Below are positions 52,669 through 60,026 of a stretch of 64,000 bases of DNA, piece by piece (the stretch's first letter is position 1; the number at the start of each line of letters is the position of its first letter). The notes under the pieces were generated by a model. It saw only the letters and a program-made list of their open reading frames with translations, had not been told where the DNA came from and ran no database searches. The position numbers were made by a program, and so were the translations under genes. The DNA comes from Kribbella qitaiheensis (GTDB taxonomy: Bacteria; Actinomycetota; Actinomycetes; Propionibacteriales; Kribbellaceae), in assembly GCF_014217565.1 (NCBI RefSeq), contig NZ_CP043661.1, positions 7,254,001 through 7,318,000 on the forward strand. Direction: 5' to 3'.

Positions 52669-53829
52669 TCAGAGAGCGCGGGCTGCTTCGGTGAAGTGAT
52701 GCGTCAGAGGTTCGTCGGGGTAGCGGGTTGTGAGTTCGTGGGTTAGTTCGCCGGCCACCATGACGAGGGAGGGGCGGCTCTGGCGAGTGCCGTGGAGGCC
52801 GGTGAGGCCTAGAGTTGTGGCTTCTTCGAGCCCTCCTTGGCGGGCGGCGACGATGGCGAGCGCGATGCGGCTCTCGCCGATTCGCATCGGGGAGAGTTCG
52901 GTGCCGTCGGGTGCCAGGTTGTCCTGGATGACGGCCGTTGCGTACTGGCGCGCGAGCTGGTCGTCACCGGCGAGGCGGTGTACGTCCATCGCGTAGTACT
53001 GCCATTTGGCCGGGTCGACCTTGAAATGGTTGTCCGGGCGATCCGGGTACGGCAGGCGATCGAGAATCTCGCGACCGGATTCCAGTAGAGGCTCGAGGCC
53101 CGATTGCCCGAGGCGAGCCCGCGCCTTCGCTTCCTGGGCGATGAGTTGCACGTGGACACTCGATTGCTGGGCGACAGCCTGGCCCGCTTCGGCCGAATCG
53201 ATCGCGTCAAGGAGCCGACCTTGGGTAAGCGCGAACCACGCGGACATCTCGTGAGCCCAACCACTGATCTCCGCGTGCCCGGCTTCGGCGCCCAGCTGCA
53301 GCGCCGCAGTACGGGTCGACTCGGCGGCTGCCCGCAGACCCAGGTCGTACTCGACACAGCCCGCAAGCAACGCAAGCCAGCCACCCGCGGCCAGTAGCTC
53401 GGCATGCGCACACAGGCCAACTGGGCGTCGCAACAGTTCGCCGACGTGCCGCAGCCAGCCTTGTGCCTCCTCGCGGAGCTCCATCGCATCACGCCAGGAG
53501 TACTGGCAACACAACTCGACTAGCGTTGCGTGCAGGCGCTCCAACGTTGCCGGAGTCGCATCGGATGCCTGCAATCGTTGGACGAGCTCGGCAGTCTGCC
53601 AGGGCGTCCGGTCGAGCTTGGCCACCAGCTCGTCGCCGGATGCAGCGATCAGTGCGCCGTTCGCCCGCAGCGCCTCGTCGCAGAGCCGCGCAAGAGTCTC
53701 GGTCGCGGGCTTGCGGCCATTCTCCACATTTGACAGGTAGCCGCGGCTGAAGTGGGTCACCCGGCTGAGCTCGCCCAGGGACCATCCGCGATGCTCGCGG
53801 TACTCCCGCAACAACGACCCGAACGCCAT
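52669..53829 (-). CDS. XRE-family helix-turn-helix regulator with TPR-like C-terminal domain
   Basis: 386 aa from ATG 53829 (MAFGSLLREYREHRG). Residues ~4-60 are a Cro/C1-type helix-turn-helix (WSLGELSRVTHFSRGYLSNV, ENGRKPATETLARLCD). The remaining ~310 residues are helical repeats resembling the TPR-like sensor half of actinobacterial regulators near mobile or secondary-metabolism genes. The upstream region holds repeated ATACAACC/GGTTGTAT sites, suggesting autoregulation. Same strand as the EVE-DUF3883 gene, 67 bp upstream of it. Confidence 0.87.
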   Translation of the reverse strand: MAFGSLLREYREHRGWSLGELSRVTHFSRGYLSNVENGRKPATETLARLCDEALRANGALIAASGDELVAKLDRTPWQTAELVQRLQASDATPATLERLHATLVELCCQYSWRDAMELREEAQGWLRHVGELLRRPVGLCAHAELLAAGGWLALLAGCVEYDLGLRAAAESTRTAALQLGAEAGHAEISGWAHEMSAWFALTQGRLLDAIDSAEAGQAVAQQSSVHVQLIAQEAKARARLGQSGLEPLLESGREILDRLPYPDRPDNHFKVDPAKWQYYAMDVHRLAGDDQLARQYATAVIQDNLAPDGTELSPMRIGESRIALAIVAARQGGLEEATTLGLTGLHGTRQSRPSLVMVAGELTHELTTRYPDEPLTHHFTEAARAL

Positions 53830-53885
53830 ACAACCTAGTGTCACCCGGCGGTTGTATCCCTGTCGCCTTTTGCCGTGGGATACAA
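53828..53885. promoter_or_regulatory. Repeated palindromic sites between the XRE and small-protein genes
   Basis: ATACAACC (53828-53835) and GGTTGTAT (53850-53857) form an inverted repeat with 14-bp spacing; TTGTATCCC (53852-53860) and GGGATACAA (53877-53885) form a second with 16-bp spacing. The sites straddle the XRE start codon and the region before the divergent small gene, fitting binding by the XRE protein. Confidence 0.6.
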
Positions 53886-53892
53886 GGCAACC

Positions 53893-54057
53893 GTGGTGGC
53901 CGAGTCTGTTTCAGCAGACGCTGTCGCCATGCTCAAGCTCGTGAACGAAGCAACCTGCGACGGGGTCCATCCAGACACTGGTCTGGGATGCGTCCTTGGC
54001 GAGCATCGCGGCTACCACTGCGCCGTCGACGGCGCTGAGTGGCTCGACGACGAGTGA
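53893..54057 (+). CDS. Small Cys/His protein, conserved hypothetical
   Basis: 54 aa from GTG 53893 (AAGG 5 nt upstream); GTG 53875 and ATG 53929 are alternatives. The C-terminal part CDGVHPDTGLGCVLGEHRGY followed by HCAVDGAEWLDD has a C-x3-H-x6-C-x3-H-like spacing and matches a short family often found beside XRE/DUF regulators in actinomycetes. Divergent from the XRE gene. Confidence 0.6.
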   Translation: MVAESVSADAVAMLKLVNEATCDGVHPDTGLGCVLGEHRGYHCAVDGAEWLDDE

Positions 54058-54058
54058 T

Positions 54059-54487
54059 TCAGGCCGGCGAGGCGTTCGGACGCTGAAGCCGACCACCTTG
54101 GTGGGCTATTGGTTTTGGGCGGCGGCTGCGCGGGGCCTGGGTGAAGGGGAGGCGGTCGAAGATGATTTTGAGGTGGGTGATGCGGGCGTGCTGGACGGTG
54201 AGGAGTTCGGCGCCGGGGGCGTGGGGGACTGGGGTGGTGACGGTGTCGTACATCAGGAGCGCGGTGGTTTCGTCGCCGAAGGCCGAGAGCAAGGTTGAGC
54301 TGGTGACGGTCTGGGAGAACGGCTCCATGAACGCGCGGAAGGCGGCGGCGCCGTCGAGGCGGCCGGCTGGCGTGTGGCAGATGATGTCGTCGGCGATGTA
54401 GCGCATGGCCAGGTCGAAGTCGTGGCTGGTCCAAGCCTGGTGATAGGCGAGCACGGTCTCTAGCGCCGTGGTGGTGGTCTCAGTCAT
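54059..54487 (-). CDS. SnoaL/NTF2-like protein
   Basis: 142 aa from ATG 54487 (AAAGGA ribosome binding site). The cone-shaped NTF2-like fold is recognisable (VLAYHQAWTSHDFDLAMRYI, ADDIICHTPAGRLDGAAAFR). Family members include polyketide cyclases, ketosteroid isomerases and the accessory domain of SigG/SigJ-type sigma factors. It is divergent from the SigG-like gene, whose own C-terminus is also SnoaL-like, which suggests a functional pair. Confidence 0.85.
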   Translation of the reverse strand: MTETTTTALETVLAYHQAWTSHDFDLAMRYIADDIICHTPAGRLDGAAAFRAFMEPFSQTVTSSTLLSAFGDETTALLMYDTVTTPVPHAPGAELLTVQHARITHLKIIFDRLPFTQAPRSRRPKPIAHQGGRLQRPNASPA

Positions 54488-54665
54488 CGGGTGGTCCTTT
54501 CGGTGAACGAGTGGTGACTGGATAGACACCACGTGCATCGCGAACGGAACGGTCCGCGCGAAGTTCGCAGTACGGCGGAAAGCAGTACGGCGGAGGCGGC
54601 ACGGCAGGAGAGGCGATTCAGGGGAGGCAGCACGTTGGAGCCGGGGGAGCTGGCACGATGAGTGG

Positions 54666-55733
54666 ATGACGGTGTTGGTGCGGGCGCAGGCGGGGGACGA
54701 AAACGCTTTCCGGGAGCTGACCGCGCCGTACTTCCGGGAGCTCCATCTGCATTGCTATCGCATGCTCGGTTCTGTCACGGATGCCGATGACGTGATGCAG
54801 GAGATCCTGCTCGCCGCGTGGCGCGGGTTGGACGGGTTCGCTGGGAGGTCGTCCGTACGCACGTGGCTTTACCGGATCGCGACGAATCGCTGCCTGAACG
54901 CGATTCGCGACAGCAAGCGGCGGCCGCCCGTCGAGCCTGTTCCACCTTTCGACCCGCCTGCTCCGTCGCGGCGTAGCGAGGTGACCTGGCTGCAGCCGTA
55001 TCCGGATGAGTGGCTCCACCAACTCGCCGACAGCGAACCCGGGCCCGAGACCCACGCAGTACGGCGGGAGAACGTCGAGCTGGCGTTCATCGCTGCCCTG
55101 CAACGGATGCCGCCGAAGCAGGCGGCCGCTCTTCTCCTCGTCGACGTACTCGGATTCGCTACCACCGACGTCGCCGACCTGATGGACACCAGCCCAACCG
55201 CGATCAAGGGAGCGCTCCAGCGAGCCCGAGCCTCACTACGCACCAGCCAAGGCTCCAAGCCTGCCGATGCTCCATCACGCGCCAACAGCCGATCCTCAGA
55301 GGTCCCCGATGCCACCAACCGCCGAGGCTCGGAGATCCCCGATGCCGCGGCCGAACGCCAACTGGCCAGGCGATTCGCCGAAGCCTTCGTCGCTGACGAC
55401 ATCGATGCCATCACCAGCATGCTCACGGACGACGCCTGGCTGACCATGCCGCCGGCGCCACACGAGTACTACGGCCCTCCGGCGATCGCTGCCTTCTTGC
55501 ACGCGAGCGCCGAAGCCCGTACCGGTTCGACCCTCCAGTTCGAGGAAGCCGGCGCCAACCTCCAGCCCGCATTCCACTGCTACTTCGTAGACCAGCACCA
55601 CGTACGCCGGTACGCCGGCCGCCTGGTGCTGGGCATCCGCAGCGACCACATAACCCACATCACCCGCTTCCTCGGCCCAGCACCCGCAACCCGGATCACG
55701 CAGTTCCTCGGTCCCGCCGCCGAACCCAGCTAA
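54666..55733 (+). CDS. ECF-type RNA polymerase sigma factor, SigG-like, with C-terminal SnoaL domain
   Basis: 355 aa from ATG 54666. Sigma region 2 (FRELTAPYFRELHLHCYRML, DADDVMQEILLAAWRGLDGF) and region 4 (LQRMPPKQAAALLLVDVLGF, TTDVADLMDTSPTAIKGALQRAR) are followed by an unstructured linker and a ~120-residue NTF2/SnoaL-like C-terminal domain (FVADDIDAITSMLTDDAWLT). It matches the TIGR02960/SigG layout, where the C-terminal domain regulates activity without a separate anti-sigma factor. Divergent from the SnoaL gene; a 17-bp hairpin follows the stop. Confidence 0.93.
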   Translation: MTVLVRAQAGDENAFRELTAPYFRELHLHCYRMLGSVTDADDVMQEILLAAWRGLDGFAGRSSVRTWLYRIATNRCLNAIRDSKRRPPVEPVPPFDPPAPSRRSEVTWLQPYPDEWLHQLADSEPGPETHAVRRENVELAFIAALQRMPPKQAAALLLVDVLGFATTDVADLMDTSPTAIKGALQRARASLRTSQGSKPADAPSRANSRSSEVPDATNRRGSEIPDAAAERQLARRFAEAFVADDIDAITSMLTDDAWLTMPPAPHEYYGPPAIAAFLHASAEARTGSTLQFEEAGANLQPAFHCYFVDQHHVRRYAGRLVLGIRSDHITHITRFLGPAPATRITQFLGPAAEPS

Positions 55734-55739
55734 ACGGAA

Positions 55740-55777
55740 ACTCACCTTTCCGCGGAGTTTTCCGCGGAAAGGTGAGT
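55740..55777. terminator. Perfect 17-bp hairpin between converging sigma and VOC genes
   Basis: ACTCACCTTTCCGCGGA (55740-55756), a 4-nt loop, and its exact inverse complement (55761-55777). A different inner pairing (GGAAACTC/GAGTTTTCC) is also possible. No T-run, but the position between converging genes suggests a bidirectional terminator. Confidence 0.65.
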
Positions 55778-55832
55778 GCCGTGGCGAGCCGCGACGGTGA
55801 CTGGAGCGCGGCGAGGAAAACGTTTTCGGTGG

Positions 55833-56255
55833 CTACTTGGCCTCGCGGGCTGCCTGAATCTCCAGGTAGTGGGGGTTGTGCATGATGCCGAGGACGTTGC
55901 CGAAGGGGTCGATCACGGCGGCGGTGGCGAAGTCGCTGTCGCCGTGGGCGGTGATCGGCGCGTACTCCTTGGCGCCCATCGACAGCAACTTCTCGAAGGT
56001 TCCGGCCAGGTCGTCCACGTGCCAGTGCATCACCGCGCCGCCGGCGGCGTTGGATGCGCCGGGAGGGGCGTACTTCCGGTCGATGAACCCGATCTCGTCC
56101 CCGTCGTCGCCGATCCGGAACTCCACGTACGCCGGGGCCGCGGGCGCCACCGGGAACGCGTAGTACGCCTCCTGCTCGAACAGTTCGGTGTACCAGTCAC
56201 GCGCGGCGGCGAGGTCGTCGGCGTAGAAGCTGATGGTGGCAAATCCTCGGAACAT
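55833..56255 (-). CDS. VOC (glyoxalase/bleomycin-resistance) superfamily protein
   Basis: 140 aa from ATG 56255 (AGGGAGA ribosome binding site). One pair of beta-alpha-beta-beta-beta modules (FATISFYADDLAAARDWYTE ...; MHWHVDDLAGTFEKLLSMGA ... DPFGNVLGIMHNPHY). The conserved metal-ligand positions are partly kept (E in YVEFRIG, H in MHWHV). Substrate unknown. A palindromic operator lies 55 bp upstream of the start. Confidence 0.9.
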   Translation of the reverse strand: MFRGFATISFYADDLAAARDWYTELFEQEAYYAFPVAPAAPAYVEFRIGDDGDEIGFIDRKYAPPGASNAAGGAVMHWHVDDLAGTFEKLLSMGAKEYAPITAHGDSDFATAAVIDPFGNVLGIMHNPHYLEIQAAREAK

Positions 56256-56309
56256 CGGGTTCTCCCTGGTGTCGTTCTCCATTGCGATGAGTCCATCTTG
56301 CCGCCTAAT

Positions 56310-56330
56310 AGTGCTCATCCAATGAGCACT
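56310..56330. promoter_or_regulatory. Palindromic operator between VOC and YCII genes
   Basis: AGTGCTCAT-CCA-ATGAGCACT, a perfect 9-3-9 inverted repeat, 55 bp upstream of the VOC start and ~125 bp upstream of the divergent YCII gene. Read on the minus strand CTATTA follows it as a possible -10. The binding protein is not identifiable from the window. Confidence 0.7.
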
Positions 56331-56455
56331 TTCCACGGAAAATCCGGAAAATCACGCGGAAACTTTGGGAGGGTGTCGATTCCGGCCTGTCCCGGTCGAC
56401 GCAGTGATGTGACCAGGGCCGGATCGGACTCTGGCAACGACACGAGGAGACGGAA

Positions 56456-56836
56456 ATGCGAGTCATGGTGCTGGTGCAGACGGACCCGAAGCTCGAGGAC
56501 ACCTACTTCGAGGACCCACGGGCAAATTCCGACCTGGAGGCCATGGGCAGGTTCAACGACGAGCTCCTGAAGGCGGGCGTGATGCTGGCGGGCGAGGGCC
56601 TGGCGCCGAGCAGAGAAGGCAAGCGGGTCAGCTTCGGTACGGACGGGCCCAGCGTCGTCGACGGCCCGTTCGCCGAGGCGAAGGAACTCATCGGTGGTTA
56701 CTGGATCTGGCAGGTCGAGTCGATGGAGGAAGCGGTCGAGTGGATCAAGCGCGGCCCCTTCCACGAAGGCACCCTCGAACTCCGCCGCGTGTATGAGGAA
56801 GCCGAGTTCGCCGACGGCTACCCGCAGCCCAAGTAG
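56456..56836 (+). CDS. YCII-related (DGPF-domain) protein
   Basis: 126 aa. The ferredoxin-like fold with VVDGPFAEAKELIGGYWIWQ is the signature of this family. Such proteins are commonly found with ECF sigma factors; here a SigG-like sigma gene is 0.7 kb away. Enzymatic activity unproven for the family. It is followed 9 bp later by the DHFR-like gene, so they are probably co-transcribed. Confidence 0.9.
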   Translation: MRVMVLVQTDPKLEDTYFEDPRANSDLEAMGRFNDELLKAGVMLAGEGLAPSREGKRVSFGTDGPSVVDGPFAEAKELIGGYWIWQVESMEEAVEWIKRGPFHEGTLELRRVYEEAEFADGYPQPK

Positions 56837-56845
56837 GCGACCGGT

Positions 56846-57427
56846 ATGTCTGCCTCGGTGCTCTTCATGTCGATGTCGCTCGACGGCTTCATCGCGGGTC
56901 CGAACGACACTCCGGACAATCCAGGCGGTGACGGCTTCATGGGGCTCCACGACTGGCTCGTCGACTCGACGGGTGAGATCAGTCGACCCGCTGGGTCGGC
57001 CGGCGAGCTGTACGACCTCATCGACGCCAGCGGCGCTGTCCTCGCTGGTCGCCGTACCGTCGAGCAGGTCGACCACTGGGGCGGCAGCCATCACGGCGTA
57101 CCGGTCTTCGTTCCGAGCCATCGGCCGCCAGGCCCGAGCGTGGCCAACTACCCGATGGTGACCTACGTCCAGGACGGCATTGCCTCAGCGATGGCGCAGG
57201 CCAAGGCCGCCGCCGGCTCCCGCGACGTACTGGTCCACGGCGCCTACACGGCTCAACGCGCACTGGAGGCCGGAGTACTGGACGAGCTGATCATCTCCCA
57301 GATCCCAATCCTGTTCGGTGACGGTCGCCGCCTGTTCGACGTACTGCCGTCGAGCATCGAGCTGGATGTCGTCGGCGTCACCGACACCCCCGAGGCCACC
57401 CACCTCCACTACCGCGTACGACGCTGA
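56846..57427 (+). CDS. Dihydrofolate reductase / RibD C-terminal family protein
   Basis: 193 aa. Begins SVLFMSMSLDGFIAGPNDTP, the typical opening of RibD_C/DHFR-like proteins, with VLAGRRTVEQ in the NADPH-binding region. True DHFR usually has a clearer folate site; this branch is mostly of unknown substrate. It converges with the AAA ATPase gene, 23 bp apart. Confidence 0.88.
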   Translation: MSASVLFMSMSLDGFIAGPNDTPDNPGGDGFMGLHDWLVDSTGEISRPAGSAGELYDLIDASGAVLAGRRTVEQVDHWGGSHHGVPVFVPSHRPPGPSVANYPMVTYVQDGIASAMAQAKAAAGSRDVLVHGAYTAQRALEAGVLDELIISQIPILFGDGRRLFDVLPSSIELDVVGVTDTPEATHLHYRVRR

Positions 57428-57450
57428 GCCGACCGGCGTACGGAGGGAGG

Positions 57451-59615
57451 TCAGCTGCCAGGGCGCTGGAGTAGGTAGTCCTCGGCGCGCATGGAGGCGG
57501 GCCGGTTTGATGTCCTCGGGGAGCAGTTCGCGCAGGTCGCGTTCGGTCAGGCTGTCCGGGTCGCGCAGAGCGAGGCGCGTGGACTGGTTGGAGATCGCCT
57601 CCTCCAGCACGTTCCGGATGAACCGGCCGTTGCCGAAGTTGTGGCCGCGCGGGGCCGGCGGGATGATCCGGCGGACGACGGCCATCACCTCGTCGGTGAG
57701 GATCATGCCCCTCTGCCGGGCCTGGAGCTCGAAGATCGCGACGAGCTGATCGGTGTCGTACTCGCTGAACGCCAGCAGCTTCGGGAACCGCGACGCCAGC
57801 CCGGTGTTCGACTCCATCAGCCGCTGGATCTCACGGTGGTAGCCGGCCATGATCACGACACACTCGTCGCGATTGTCCTCCATCATCTTCAGCAAGGTGG
57901 CCACGGCCTCATGCCCGAAGTCGCCCGGAATGTTCTCCGGCACCAAAGTGTAGGCCTCATCGACGAACAGCACCCCGCCGAGCGCCTCGCGGAACTTGGC
58001 CGCGGTCATCGGCGCGGTGGCACCGACCGCGGAACCGACCAGGTCGGACCGATCGACCTCGACCACGTGCCCCTTCTCGAGCACTCCCAGCTCCTTGTAG
58101 ATCCGCCCGAGCAACCGGGCGATCGTCGTCTTCGCCGTACCAGGCTTCCCGACGAACACCATGTGCCTGGCGCGTTCCTGCGTCGGCAGACCGAACTCCT
58201 TGCGCCGCTGATTGGTCTTGATCTCGGCCACCATCCGGCGCACCGACTCCTTGATCGACTCCAACCCGACCAGAGCCTCCAACTCGGCCAGCGCCCCGAC
58301 CGACGGCTCCGCGGTCGCAGACCCATCGGCCATCTGCTTCGCAATCGCAGGCTCGTCGACCGCACTCACGGAGTCAGCGGCAACTGGCTCCGGTACTACG
58401 TCGGCCGGCGACTCGCTGAGGCCGTCGACCTCCGGCTCACGTACGACGTTCACCGCCGCCCCGGTCACCTTCTCAGGAGCCCGTACGTCGTCGCCCGCTG
58501 TCTCGTGTACTTCGTTTGCCGCAGGCATCCGTTCGGAGTCCCGAGCAGGTGGGAGCGGAGCAGCCCGACCGGCCGCCGACCCGAAACGCTGCTGGTCGAG
58601 GACCTGGAAGAACGCCCCCAGATCGGGCACCTCCGGCTCCGGCCACGACCCGTTCTCGAGCACGCCGGCCAGGTGAACCGACACGCGCGTCGCCGCAGCC
58701 GCCCACGACCGCGCCGACTGCTGCTGCCCCTGCCCAACCGCGCGCTCAAGCCACTCGGCATTGCGCTTCAGCCAACCCTGCGGGTCGAAGCCGTGCCGGA
58801 TTTCAGCGAGCGCGTGCTCAACGTCCCACCCAGCGATACCGAGGACCTGACCCACGGCCGGCGGTTGGCTCGCGAGACCGGCGACCCGGATCAGCCGAGC
58901 CAGCAACTGCGAGAAGTCCCGGCCATCGTCGTACGGAATCACCACGGACAACTCGGCGTGGACATCCCGCAACATGTCGAGCGAGTACCTCAGAGCCGAT
59001 TGGGCCCCAGCCAACTCCGGCAGTACTGCGCGTTCGGCATCACTCAATACGGTGGTCTGCCAAAACTGGACGATCGTCTCGTAGTCCGCCAGCACATGCA
59101 TCCGGGTCGCCTCGCGGTCACCCAGCACGCGATCGAACGCGGTCGTCAACGCCCGGGCCCGAGCCGCCATCGGAGGCGCATCCACAAACAGACTCACCGC
59201 GTCCCGCGACAGCTGCAACGCCTGCCGCCGCCCAGCCTCGTTGAGCCCCCGCGCCCCACCGACCGCCACCAACGGCCAATCAGTAGAGGCGACCCGTACG
59301 ACGTACCCGTCGCCCCCGAACCGCACCGGCGCCCGATGAAAGTCCCTCGTCAGCACGGCCGCGATATCGGCGTACTCACCCCGCAGTACGGGAATCCACC
59401 CGCCGAGCAGAGGCGCCACCTGATGCACGAACCACACCGCAGCCGGCGTCCCCTCCACAAACTCCGGAAACACCCCCGGCCCGCAACGCCTTGGCATCGT
59501 CGGCCCACTCACGAAGCTGTCCGCGAACCCCGGCCACCCACTCATCCGGCACATCCCACGGCTGATCGGCACCAAGTACGTCAAGCACGCGCGGTCCCCG
59601 GATGTGGTCAGCCAC
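57451..59615 (-). CDS. EccA-like CbxX/CfqX AAA+ ATPase, frameshifted at both ends
   Basis: Reconstructed ~720 aa gene. Start GTG 59615 (GGAGAGG ribosome binding site): VADHIRGPRVLDVLGADQPW ... WADDAKALRAG. The frame then shifts at the C5/G5 run 59473-59477 to VFPEFVEGTPAAVWFVHQVA and onward, and again near 57490, where IKPARL is followed by MRAEDYLLQRPGS in the frame ending at 57451. The C-terminal AAA+ domain has Walker A GKPGTAKTTIARLLG (the Ala form seen in EccA), Walker B VLFVDEAY and an Arg-finger region. The N-terminal ~350 residues are not a TPR-type EccA domain I recognise. EccA proteins assist type VII secretion; no other ESX genes are in the window, so the partner is unknown. Confidence 0.8.
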
Positions 59616-60026
59616 AGATTTCCTCTCCACCCGTCGGCCATCTGGCCCAGCTACACGGCACACCACCTTGTACGCCCACCACGGCGCCGATCCGGCGGCG
59701 TCACAGACTCGACCGCGGCGGCGGCATCACGCCAGCCCACCTTAGTGGGTCGACGGCCCACACCACGCGCTACCTCCGCCTTGTGGTCACGCCGTATCCA
59801 TCCGACGGATTCCCTGTCAGCATCGCGCTATGGATGCTCGGGTGCCGCTACCAGACCGCGCCCTAGCCCCCCGGTCCAGCTTCATGTAGCTAGCCGGACT
59901 CCGCCCACACCTCGCCGTTGTCAGCCGCGACGTAGACATCCCAGGGGTTAAGGGTGTCGAGCGGCGAGCGGCGTGCCCGGGTGGGTGGGTGAGTGACGAC
60001 GTAGGAGGAGCAAAAGGGCGCCTTAC
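59616..60026. other. Gene-poor stretch between the AAA ATPase and fadD15
   Basis: 411 bp without a supported gene. A short CCCAC/GTGGG hairpin is near 59740-59752. On the minus strand 59945-59890 reads LNPWDVYVAADNGEVWAESG then a stop, which looks peptide-like but has no start or known family. This interval is the right edge of the accessory insertion. Confidence 0.5.

Noticed and set aside
57185..57450. C-terminal extension of the AAA ATPase through the DHFR-like gene
   Set aside because: The extension is antisense to a well-supported gene; the natural end is at 57451 after a frameshift.
57491..59866. 791-codon plus-strand frame antisense to the AAA ATPase
   Set aside because: Shadow composition, no domain; the opposite strand carries Walker motifs.
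59890..59945. Peptide-like minus-strand tail (WDVYVAADNGEVWAE)
   Set aside because: No start codon context, no family; too short to call.
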